From Methylomicrobium sp. (GTDB taxonomy: Bacteria > Pseudomonadota > Gammaproteobacteria > Methylococcales > Methylomonadaceae): a stretch of 62,156 nt of DNA. Numbering within the stretch: the stretch's first letter is position 1; each line of letters begins with the position of its first letter. A program made the position numbers and the translations under genes. Positions 45,272 through 52,583 of this stretch are shown here, one piece after another. The DNA lies in assembly GCA_018333785.1 (NCBI GenBank), contig JAGXSU010000002.1:1-62156 (forward strand), in the 5' to 3' direction. Under the pieces are notes generated by a model. It searched no databases. It was not told where the DNA came from and saw only the letters and a program-made list of their open reading frames with translations.

Positions 45272-45487
45272 TCAAGCTGCATCCAATTCCCTCAATGGCA
45301 AATGCAGCAATGACAAATTCTGAATATCGGCCTTTTGACTGGCATGCTGGACGTCGATACCGACCAAAGCACCGTTTTCATCAAAGTCCAAAACAACGCC
45401 ATCGGCCACTTCGTCTGAATCGACGGAAGGCCGATCCGCTAAATGAATGTAAAGAGAGTCCGTTTTTTGGTCGTAATTTAGTTTCAT
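45272..45487 (-). CDS. DUF2283 protein (antitoxin-like)
   Basis: A 71-aa protein with the DUF2283 pattern: MKLNYDQKTDSLYIHLAD, VVLDFDENGALVGIDVQHAS. DUF2283 proteins are often encoded directly after a small DUF4258-like partner and are suspected antitoxins or chaperone-like accessory proteins. Here the upstream partner is frameshifted and its TGA overlaps the ATG of this gene by 3 bp. The gene itself is intact. Its role without the partner is unclear. Confidence 0.82.
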   Translation of the reverse strand: MKLNYDQKTDSLYIHLADRPSVDSDEVADGVVLDFDENGALVGIDVQHASQKADIQNLSLLHLPLRELDAA

Positions 45488-45714
45488 AGTTTAAATCTCC
45501 GATCAGGGAAAGCATTGTGGACGGTTTTACCGTCTTCAAGCGTGACGACCCGCAAGAATTTATTGAGCTCAGGCACAAATATCCATTCCGAATCCGTCCG
45601 TCGTCTTGAACTTCCCGGCGAATGGGATGAGATAACGCGGTTTGGCACCACTCCAGTTTTAGATAAGGCCTTTTCAGCAATACGTTGTCACGAAAATAAT
45701 CGGTTGTAGTTAAT
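45484..45714 (-). pseudogene. frameshifted DUF4258-like gene (toxin-like partner)
   Basis: Two reading frames give one interrupted protein: TTTDYFRDNVLLKRPYLKLE then WCQTALSHPIRREVQDDGRI in one, then SEWIFVPELNKFLRVVTLED followed by GKTVHNAFPDRRFKL in another. The switch point is about 45584-45604. The end overlaps the DUF2283 start. The family match (DUF4258/BrnT-like small proteins) is from pattern memory. No ATG start is obvious, the first Thr-rich residues being preceded by TTA. Confidence 0.65.
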
Positions 45715-45757
45715 TCGTCGATCGCCGAAATATATTAAGCAGTTTACTATTAAACAC

Positions 45758-45857
45758 ACTTAGACCCCCCACAATTCAAACACGTCATCCACCCATCCTA
45801 TAACAACATGGCCTTGGTGCTGCATTTGTTGCACAGCACCGCTTTTTCCGGAAAATC
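45758..45857 (-). pseudogene. nrdJb: nrdJb fragment 2 (C-terminal cysteine region)
   Basis: Minus-strand translation AVLCNKCSTKAMLL, a stop, DGWMTCLNCGGSKC matches the C-terminus of the intact NrdJb (CSKCSTKAMVLMDGCMTCLN). On the minus strand it lies upstream of the internal fragment at 45136-45245, so the two pieces are out of order, with the DUF2283 module between them. Non-functional. Confidence 0.8.
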
Positions 45858-46097
45858 GGTAGGGTGGATTCGCCGCAGGCAAACCACCATAGCTTTTGTT
45901 GACGGTTTGTTATCGCGAAACCGTCCTACGAGCTATCAGAGGTGCCATTCGACTGAACCCGGTTCCGCCTTAATGGTTGCAGATGCGTGATTGCAAGACT
46001 TGACCCCTTGAATTCTCGTAGCGCTTGGGAACGAGGAAAACGAGTAACAAACCGACAAGGTTGGGACGGAGGTTCTCCCGTATGCCGCGCCGAGCAC

Positions 46098-46300
46098 CGG
46101 AGCTTTTGCCGAGAACAGCCCGCAGGGGAGCGGCAGGGATGCCGCTCGTTTTCGGAGGGGCAGGAAGCCCCTTCCGAAAACCCTCGGCAAAAGCGAGGAG
46201 TGCAGGAAGCAAGCGGCATCCGGGTCGCCTTTTCTTTGGATACTTTCTTTTGGCGACGCAAAAGAAAGTATCGCGGTTGCCGGTCCGCGAACCGGCGTTA
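46098..46300. repeat. GC-rich nested palindrome cluster
   Basis: GCTTTTGCCGAG (46102-46113) pairs with CTCGGCAAAAGC (46183-46194) and encloses two further hairpins: GAGCGGCA/TGCCGCTC (46128-46147) and TTTTCGGAGGGGC/GCCCCTTCCGAAAA (46149-46180). A separate 14-bp perfect stem GATACTTTCTTTTG/CAAAAGAAAGTATC sits at 46239-46272. This looks like a REP/BIME-type non-coding element associated with REP-type transposases; the CAAGACTTGACCCC word near 45993 is another mark of that setting. Confidence 0.65.
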
Positions 46301-46426
46301 AATCAGGCTTCGCGTTAGCGAATCATTGTTGAGCCAAACCAGAAATTCCGCGTGGGCACAAAAACCGTGCCTACCCTACCCGGCTGGGGTTGCATCCCCA
46401 CGTTGGAATTTAGGAACGATAACAAT

Positions 46427-47077
46427 TTAATCCGAACCTTTTTTTGTTGATCCAGCCGCCGACTGTGGAGCTGAATTGTTTACGGGTTGCGTTGTTACAG
46501 GACTAGGAGCAAGTTGCATAACAGGTATTTGAGCACCAAGTGTGACAAGACCAGAATCACCGGGTGCTTGCTGCATCCTCGAAATTGATGCTCCATCTAA
46601 GATTAAGCTACTTATTTTTTTCTCAGACATCTGTGCCTCACTATCAAGATTTACGATAGCAAAAAATATGGTTGTGAATACAGCAAATACGAAAGATATA
46701 CCGGATACATAATTTACAATATCCGTTAATTTTGCCGCTTGGTTCTTTTTTGTTAGATATGATGAATCGTTTTGTATGTAATATTTTTCAGCATATTCCA
46801 ATTGAGTTGCAAGCCCTTTTTGACTAGTAAAAAAAGAAATAATCGTTGCAACTATTGAAAGGCAAAATAGCATCCATGAGAGAGGCAATAAAAGTGCAAA
46901 TATTGCTGTTTTGTATGAGACAAACTCTTTCAAAAATGCTACTGAAAACCCTAAAAATGTAGTTCCTAATGAAAGAACGGCTTTATCGTAATTCTCTGTA
47001 TTTGAAAGCTGCCGACGTAAAACATCCTCTCGATATTTTTCAAATAATTCATTACGTTTTTTCTGTTCTTCGTCCAT
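46427..47077 (-). CDS. hypothetical membrane protein, AT-rich
   Basis: Start at 47077 chosen because GGAGTG lies 6 nt upstream of ATG (MDEEQKKRNEL). The 216-aa protein has a charged N-terminus, two membrane helices (about 35-53 and 60-86), a linker, a third (about 128-148) and a soluble Pro/Ser/Gln-rich tail. Base composition is visibly lower in GC than its neighbours, suggesting recent acquisition. I do not recognise a family; the layout resembles small effector or sensor membrane proteins. Confidence 0.7.
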   Translation of the reverse strand: MDEEQKKRNELFEKYREDVLRRQLSNTENYDKAVLSLGTTFLGFSVAFLKEFVSYKTAIFALLLPLSWMLFCLSIVATIISFFTSQKGLATQLEYAEKYYIQNDSSYLTKKNQAAKLTDIVNYVSGISFVFAVFTTIFFAIVNLDSEAQMSEKKISSLILDGASISRMQQAPGDSGLVTLGAQIPVMQLAPSPVTTQPVNNSAPQSAAGSTKKGSD

Positions 47078-47229
47078 TTTCACTCCGACTCAATTATGAC
47101 CACAGAATGCATTAGGTTCCAAAGTAATGCAGCATCGAAGCCAACCACAAACTAGAAGTCCCTAAAACGGAACACTTCAGCAGTTCCGCCGCATGAAGAA
47201 GGATCTCCTATCGGCGACTTCCTTACAAA

Positions 47230-47910
47230 TCACCCACACTTAGACTCCCCACAGTTCAAACACGTCATGCACCCGTCCATTAACACCATGGCTTTGGTGC
47301 TGCACTTGCTGCACAGCACGGCTTTTTCCGGAAAAGACTCGCCTTCCGTTTCACCGTGCATGGCTTCGAATTCGCGGCGTTTGTCGGCCAGAAACTGTTT
47401 CTGATGGTCGGTCATGACTTCCGGCTTGATCATGCCGATGTGTTTCATGTGGGTTTCGATGGCACAGCCGATCTCGGCGACCAGAGACGGCATGAACACG
47501 CCGCCTTTTTTGAAATAACCGCCTTTGGGATCGAACACCGCTTTTAATTCTTCAACCAAAAACGTCGCATCGCCGCCTTTGCGGAATACGGCCGAGATGA
47601 CCCGAGTCAGTGCCAGTACCCACTGGAAATGCTCCATGTTTTTGGAGTTGATGAAGATCTCGTAAGGGCGGCGCTCTTCGTGAGCGGTATGCTGGTTCAG
47701 AATAATGTCGTTGATGGTGATATACAGCGCATGCTCGGACTGCGGCGTTTTGATCTTGTAGGTGGAGCCGATCAGCACTTCCGGACGTTCGACATTTTCA
47801 TGCATGCTTTCCACAGATTGCAGGGGTTCTTGCGGCTGGGCTGCTTCGGTATTTTCTTTGGTCAGCACTTTATAACTGACGATCTTTTGAGAGATTTTGT
47901 GTAGGGTCAT
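47230..47910 (-). CDS. nrdJb: class II ribonucleotide reductase small part (NrdJb)
   Basis: Second half of a split adenosylcobalamin-dependent ribonucleotide reductase, 226 aa, matching Pseudomonas NrdJb in size and position. It contains EERRPYEIFINSKNMEHFQW, DPKGGYFKKGGVFMPSL and a C-terminal cysteine-rich tail CSKCSTKAMVLMDGCMTCLN ending ESKCG, which carries the redox-active Cys pair that reduces the active site. It is separated from nrdJa by two small genes and 71 bp. Two decayed partial copies lie at 45136-45245 and 45758-45857. Confidence 0.92.
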   Translation of the reverse strand: MTLHKISQKIVSYKVLTKENTEAAQPQEPLQSVESMHENVERPEVLIGSTYKIKTPQSEHALYITINDIILNQHTAHEERRPYEIFINSKNMEHFQWVLALTRVISAVFRKGGDATFLVEELKAVFDPKGGYFKKGGVFMPSLVAEIGCAIETHMKHIGMIKPEVMTDHQKQFLADKRREFEAMHGETEGESFPEKAVLCSKCSTKAMVLMDGCMTCLNCGESKCG

Positions 47911-47981
47911 GATCTTGGGCCTGAAAAAATGGGGTCCTGACGCTGAAATGAGCGCCGCTCAAATTTTGAAAAAAAACTAAC

Positions 47982-48230
47982 TTAGGATGCGTTTTCCAAT
48001 TTAACGGCATCCAAATAGAGAGTATCCGGACAAATATCCTGCTGGTTAGGCCAGACTACCGTACCGCTGTTGACCGACGCACGCTTGAAATAGGATTTGT
48101 CACGTAATTCCTTGAACACGCCAAAGTCCAGTAATGACTTACAGTCATAAACACCTTGCGAGCCATCGGTGAATTGCAGAACCAAGGCATAATCATCGGT
48201 GGCTTGAACGGATTTAACGCGTGGATTCAT
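47982..48230 (-). CDS. DUF2442 protein
   Basis: An 82-aa DUF2442 protein: PRVKSVQATDDYALVLQFTD, GSQGVYDCKSLLDFGVFKEL, VVWPNQQDICPDTLYLDA. DUF2442 is commonly paired with DUF4160, as here, and the pair is suspected to be a toxin-antitoxin-like or DNA-interacting module. The ATG follows the upstream small gene's stop by 4 bp, with GAGGTAG as ribosome binding site. The pair sits between nrdJa and nrdJb on the same strand. Confidence 0.87.
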   Translation of the reverse strand: MNPRVKSVQATDDYALVLQFTDGSQGVYDCKSLLDFGVFKELRDKSYFKRASVNSGTVVWPNQQDICPDTLYLDAVKLENAS

Positions 48231-48234
48231 AGTG

Positions 48235-48357
48235 CTACCTCAACGGTTCGATTTTATAAGGCAATTCACCGGACACGGCCAACTGCCAATCCGCTATTAA
48301 TTCGTCTCTATGCAATTCTATCCAAGCCTGCAACAGTTTCATTGAAATGGCAGGCAT
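48235..48357 (-). CDS. small DUF4160-like protein
   Basis: A 40-aa frame below usual size limits. MPAISMKLLQAWIELHRDEL then IADWQLAVSGELPYKIEPLR matches the DUF4160 C-terminal pattern (WI-LH-DEL--DW-LA---- F/Y-I-PL). The ribosome binding site GAGGAAAG lies 5 nt upstream of ATG. Its first residues (MPAIS) match the DUF4160 N-terminus, so it may be a short natural variant or one shortened by an internal deletion. It is followed 4 bp later by DUF2442. It starts 36 bp after nrdJa ends. Confidence 0.75.
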   Translation of the reverse strand: MPAISMKLLQAWIELHRDELIADWQLAVSGELPYKIEPLR

Positions 48358-48393
48358 AATCTTTCCTCGGCAGAATTGATTAGTCGGACAATC

Positions 48394-50544
48394 CTAAAAC
48401 TTGCCGTAGTAACCTTCTTTCAACGCATCGAACAAATTGGCGGCGGTATGGATTTCGCCGTCATATTCCACTTCTTCGTTGCCTTTGTATTCCACGACGT
48501 GACCGTCATCCAGCGTGAACTGGTAGGTCGTGTTTTCCAGATCGGATTCCTTGACCAACACACCCTGGAAGACTTCCGGATTGAACCGGAACGTGGTGCA
48601 GCCTTTCAGTCCTTGGTCGTAAGCGTATTCGTAGATAGACTTGAAGTCTTCATACGGAAAATCAGTAGGCACGTTGGCGGTTTTGGAAATCGATGAGTCT
48701 ATCCATTTTTGCGCAGCCGCTTGAATGTCGACATGCTGTTTGGGCGTGATTTCATCGGCAGAGATAAAATAATCCGGCAGTTGCCTGGCTGGATCATCGC
48801 TGTAAGGCATGGCTTCAGGATTAACCAAATGGCGGTAAGCCAGCAGTTCGAACGAAAAAACGTCGATTTTTTCTTTGGATTTTTTGCCTTCACGAATCAC
48901 ATTGCGCGAATAATGATGAGCAAAGCTGGGTTCTATACCGTTGCTGGCATTGTTGGCTAACGATAACGAAATTGTGCCGGTGGGAGCAATGGAGCTGTGA
49001 TGCGTAAAACGGCAGCCCGTTTCGGCCAGTTCGGCAACCAGCTTCGGCTCTTCTTTGGCCAGTTGTTGCATGTAACGGCTGTATTTGGCGTGCAGGATCT
49101 TACCGGGAATCTGATCACCCACTTTATAACCGTCTTGTTTCATTTCGGGACGTTTATGCAGCATTTCGCCGGTGACGGTGAACAGTTCATTCATGATCGG
49201 TGCCGGACCTTTTTCTTTGGCCAGTTCCAGACCGGCTTTCCAGCCTTCAACCGCCAATTCCTTGGTGACTTGTTCGGTAAACGCCAGTGATTCCGCTTCA
49301 CCGTATTTCATGCCCAGCATCGCAATGGTCGAACCCAGCCCCAGATAACCCATGCCGTGACGGCGTTTACCGGTGATTTCCTTGCGTTGTTTTTCCAATG
49401 GCAGACCGTTAACTTCGACCACGTTGTCCAGCATGCGGGTGAAAATGCGGATGGTTTTGCGGTACGCGTCCCAATCGAACTGTGCTTCTTTGCCAAACGG
49501 ATGTGTCACAAAGCGGGTCAGGTTGATAGAACCCAGCAAACAGCTGCCGTAAGGCGGCAAGGGTTGCTCGCCGCAAGGATTGGTCGCGCGGATATGTTCG
49601 CAAAACCAGTTGTTGTTCATTTCGTTGACTTTATCGATCAGGATAAAACCCGGTTCGGCATAGTCATAGGTGGATGACATGATGATGTCCCACAAGCGGC
49701 GGGCCGGCATGACCTTACTTATGCGGCAAGCCACCAGGCCTGCTTCATTGACCACATAACCCTTTTTGTTGGGTAAATCGCGCCAAACGACTTTACTGCT
49801 GTCAGTCAGATCCAGTTTGTCGACTTTGGCTTCACGCTGGGTGACCGGGAATGACAATGCCCAGGGTTTGTCATTTTTGACAGCTTCTACAAATTCACTG
49901 GTAATCAGCAACGACAGATTAAATTGACGCAGGCGGCCGTCTTCGCGTTTGGCCCGGATGAAATCGACGACATCAGGATGAGCGACATCAAACGTAGCCA
50001 TTTGTGCGCCGCGGCGGCCACCGGCAGACGAGACGGTGAAACACATCTTGTCGTAGATATCCATGAAAGACAGCGGCCCTGACGTGTAGGCACCTGCACC
50101 GGATACATACGCGTCTTTAGGCCGCAAGGTAGAAAATTCGTAACCAATGCCGCAACCGGCCTTCAGCGTCAAACCGGCTTCGTGGACTTTGGACAGAATA
50201 TCGTCCATGGAATCTTCGATGATGCCGGATACGGTACAATTGATCGTCGATGTGGCGGGTTTGTGTTCCAACGCTCCGGCATTGGAGACAATTCTACCGG
50301 CTGGAATTGCGCCTTTGCGCAACGCCCATAAAAAGTCTTTGTAATTTTTTTCTTGCAGTGCCTTGTCTTGCTCGACTCCAGCCAGGGCTTTGGCGACCCG
50401 TTTGTAGGTTTCATCAATGTTGGTATCGATGGCCACGCCGTCTTTGGTTTTGAGGCGATACTTACTGTCCCAAATGTCCAGCGAAGCACTTTGTAGCGGA
50501 ATTTCGTCATCGTTTGGCGTAACAATATGGAGTGTAGCGGTCAT
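48394..50544 (-). CDS. nrdJa: class II ribonucleotide reductase large part (NrdJa)
   Basis: Adenosylcobalamin-dependent ribonucleoside-diphosphate reductase catalytic chain, 716 aa, making deoxyribonucleotides under any oxygen condition. STINCTVSGIIEDSMDDI carries the redox cysteine of the active site, CGIGYEFSTLRP and GGRRGAQMATFDVAHPD form the nucleotide-binding region, and NPCGEQPLPPYGSCLLGSIN (about residue 320) carries the catalytic Asn-x-Cys-Gly-Glu motif with the thiyl cysteine. ECSAFAPTGTIS-like RFTHHSSIAPTGTIS is also present. The C-terminal cysteines are on the separate NrdJb. Two NrdR-box-like sites lie 121-180 bp upstream. Confidence 0.95.
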   Translation of the reverse strand: MTATLHIVTPNDDEIPLQSASLDIWDSKYRLKTKDGVAIDTNIDETYKRVAKALAGVEQDKALQEKNYKDFLWALRKGAIPAGRIVSNAGALEHKPATSTINCTVSGIIEDSMDDILSKVHEAGLTLKAGCGIGYEFSTLRPKDAYVSGAGAYTSGPLSFMDIYDKMCFTVSSAGGRRGAQMATFDVAHPDVVDFIRAKREDGRLRQFNLSLLITSEFVEAVKNDKPWALSFPVTQREAKVDKLDLTDSSKVVWRDLPNKKGYVVNEAGLVACRISKVMPARRLWDIIMSSTYDYAEPGFILIDKVNEMNNNWFCEHIRATNPCGEQPLPPYGSCLLGSINLTRFVTHPFGKEAQFDWDAYRKTIRIFTRMLDNVVEVNGLPLEKQRKEITGKRRHGMGYLGLGSTIAMLGMKYGEAESLAFTEQVTKELAVEGWKAGLELAKEKGPAPIMNELFTVTGEMLHKRPEMKQDGYKVGDQIPGKILHAKYSRYMQQLAKEEPKLVAELAETGCRFTHHSSIAPTGTISLSLANNASNGIEPSFAHHYSRNVIREGKKSKEKIDVFSFELLAYRHLVNPEAMPYSDDPARQLPDYFISADEITPKQHVDIQAAAQKWIDSSISKTANVPTDFPYEDFKSIYEYAYDQGLKGCTTFRFNPEVFQGVLVKESDLENTTYQFTLDDGHVVEYKGNEEVEYDGEIHTAANLFDALKEGYYGKF

Positions 50545-50664
50545 TCGTTGATTCCCTTTTCTGGTTGAGCAATTAACTGTTTTTTTCGCACTAAATCGGG
50601 GCGGAGCCGTCTAAGATATTGATGTATATTGAGTTACAGACAAAAAATAACTTTAACCGTAAAT

Positions 50665-50680
50665 ACACCTTATGTAGTGG
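50665..50680 (-). promoter_or_regulatory. NrdR box 2
   Basis: ACACCTTATGTAGTGG matches the NrdR consensus ACACWATATNTWGTGT at about 12 of 16 positions. It lies 32 bp from the second box, the usual three-turn spacing of paired NrdR boxes. Confidence 0.7.
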
Positions 50681-50696
50681 CTGTTAAAATATACTA

Positions 50697-50712
50697 GCAC
50701 AATATATTGTGC
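50697..50712 (-). promoter_or_regulatory. NrdR box 1 (perfect palindrome)
   Basis: GCACAATATATTGTGC, inside an 18-bp perfect palindrome AGCACAATATATTGTGCT (50696-50713), fits the NrdR box ACACWATATWTTGTGT very well. NrdR is an ATP-cone repressor of ribonucleotide reductase genes. Confidence 0.82.
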
Positions 50713-50866
50713 TGTCAGCAGGAATTTTCTACCCACAGGCAGAGGTTTTTCAGGTAGTTTTTATAGTTCAATGAGTTAGCTTAAGGATTTGAAATTTGCA
50801 TGAAGCAAAGGTTGACTTGAGTGCTTAAAATGGCGCCTTCACTTTACAAACAATTGAATTGGATAA

Positions 50867-50985
50867 GCTGAAGTTTCCCAATAAATTCAAACAAGGACTG
50901 CCATGATGCTTGGGTTGCAGGCGTTATCGATTGGGTCTGCGTAAACGGTGGCAAACTCATTACGCCTTAGGAGTTGAAGGCTTGG
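50867..50985 (+). repeat. interspersed repeat family A, copy 4
   Basis: GCTGAAGTTTCCCAATAAAT and GGACTGCCATGATGCTTGGG, then TTGGGTCTGCGTAAACGG, CAAACTCATTA and GGAGTTGAAGGCTTGG. The block order follows copy 3 (32267-32395). Its right end abuts the truncated methyltransferase at about 50984. Confidence 0.85.
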
Positions 50986-51657
50986 GACTGGAAATCGCTG
51001 CTGGTACCGGCATCGTGACCCAATTTATTGGCCAAAGAAGCGCGCCTGACCGCCATCGATATCAGTGATTCAATGATGGGTGTGGCTCGGCAAAAGTTTC
51101 AATCTGGCGAACAAGTGATTTTCCAAAACGCAGATGCCACGGCGCTACCATTTGCTGAAGAAAGCTTCGATTCCGTGGTTTGCCAATTCGGCATCATGTT
51201 CTTCGACCGCGACAAAGGCTTTCGCGAGGTATACCGGACCTTGAACCCCGGAGGTCGCTATTTGTTTCGAGTCTGGGATTCGGAACGTTACAACCCATTT
51301 GCCAGTTTGAGTTTTGAAGTACTGAAGCAATACTTTCCGTCAGACCCGCCCCAATTTTTGTTTGATCCGGTTTCTTGCCATCAGATCGATCCGCTCAAAG
51401 AACAGTTGATTCAGATAGGCTTTGATCCGATTGTGATCTCTGTGCAACGCCATGTATACGATATTTTTGACGTAACGGTGTTTGCCCGCGCCTTGGTCTT
51501 CACGCCAGTAATTTTTGAAATCCGGGATCGAGGTGTCGTTGATCCCGAAGAAATCGTCAAAGAGCTGGCTGATGCTTTTACAAAAGAATTCGGCACCAGC
51601 CCAATGCGTTATCCCATGCAAGCCATTCTTTTTGAAACTGAAAAGCCAACCGTCTGA
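50984..51657 (+). pseudogene. 5'-truncated, frameshifted SAM methyltransferase
   Basis: Motif I is readable in one frame as GLEIAAGTGIVTQF, and the rest of the protein (LAKEARLTAIDISDSMMGVA; FDSVVCQFGIMFFDRDKGFR; LNPGGRYLFRVWDSERYNPF) continues in another, with the frame changing near 51012-51028. The portion before motif I is absent and the start coincides with the end of repeat copy 4. The reading frame from 51028 (209 aa) is the longest intact part. A frameshift by sequencing error would restore motif I, but the N-terminal part would still be missing. Confidence 0.7.
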
Positions 51658-51854
51658 CTACCCGTTTGCCTGTGCTCGATTTATATTAATGTCCAGATAC
51701 AGCGTATGCTATGGATCGGATGCTGGAGAATTCGAAATGACCTACAGTGCGGATTTCAAAACCCTGCTGTAGAAGCCTTTTTCAATCAAGCCCCTACAAT
51801 CTCTATTCCGGGCGGGCGAGTAGTTAGGTAGCTGGAATAAAAAACACCCGGCAA

Positions 51855-52583
51855 TCAGGTTTCCGGCTGACTTAAATCCCTATCATGAGCCCATAGCGAA
51901 GCGCCTATGACAGCAGCCGGTGCTATTAAAATATTCAATAGCGGCAAGGTGAGACCCAGCATAACCAAACCTCCGAAACTCAGCGTGCTGAGTCTATAAC
52001 GCGACAGAATTTGTTTTTGCCCGGCAAATAAAATACCTGCGTTTTCAAGCGGATACGCAAAATATTCCATAGCCATGGCCCATGCGCCAAAGAGGCCCCA
52101 TAACACCGGCGCTACGATGTTGATGCCCGGGATAACCGATAGGATAAGCAACGGTAAGGCTCTGAGCAGTAAATAGCGGGCCCTGCCTAATTCAGCCAGA
52201 ACAACCTTGACTACCGGAGGTTCCTTGACAAAAACCGGATCGGCTTTTATGAGCCGCGTCGTTTTCGCCGACAAAGCGCCGTAAAAAGGCGCGGCCAACA
52301 GATTTGCTATCAGCGTAAACGTAAAAAAACCGATCACAAAAAAACCGGCAAAAAATAACGGCCACACTATCCAATTCAGCCACGTTAACCAGTCCGGAAT
52401 AAATTGCTGAATCAGCGCATCGATATAGGTATAGGCAAGAAAAAGCAGGGTGCTGTAAAGAACCAGATTGATCGCTAACGGAACCAGGATAAATTGACGC
52501 AACTCTGCCTTGGTCAGCCATTTCAAACCTTTGACCAAATAACCGAAGCTTGCCATGGGGTTGTTGTCGGTGATCAATCGCAT
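51855..52583 (-). CDS. cysZ: CysZ-like / EI24 membrane protein
   Basis: A 242-aa inner-membrane protein with about four to six hydrophobic helices and the CysZ/EI24 pattern: FGYLVKGLKWLTKAELRQFI at the N-terminus, NLLAAPFYGALS in the middle and FGGLVMLGLTLPLLNILIAP near the end. CysZ is a sulfate transporter or sulfate-uptake accessory. The start overlaps the mtnA stop (TAATG), so it is translationally coupled to methionine-salvage mtnA; whether this means a sulfur-metabolism link is inference. Confidence 0.85.
   Translation of the reverse strand: MRLITDNNPMASFGYLVKGLKWLTKAELRQFILVPLAINLVLYSTLLFLAYTYIDALIQQFIPDWLTWLNWIVWPLFFAGFFVIGFFTFTLIANLLAAPFYGALSAKTTRLIKADPVFVKEPPVVKVVLAELGRARYLLLRALPLLILSVIPGINIVAPVLWGLFGAWAMAMEYFAYPLENAGILFAGQKQILSRYRLSTLSFGGLVMLGLTLPLLNILIAPAAVIGASLWAHDRDLSQPET

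Larger units (their letters stand above)
50545..50866. other. nrdJa upstream region
   Basis: 322-nt region ahead of nrdJa and a repeat copy. It contains two NrdR-box-like sites (annotated separately). No B12 riboswitch core box was recognised. Confidence 0.6.

Noticed and set aside
45926-46318. Several overlapping frames of 80-111 codons on both strands
   Set aside because: All lie in the GC-rich palindromic cluster, where open frames arise from composition; no motifs or ribosome binding sites.
50545-50760. B12 riboswitch upstream of the adenosylcobalamin-dependent reductase
   Set aside because: No B12-box-like core sequence was recognised; the paired NrdR boxes explain the conserved-looking part.
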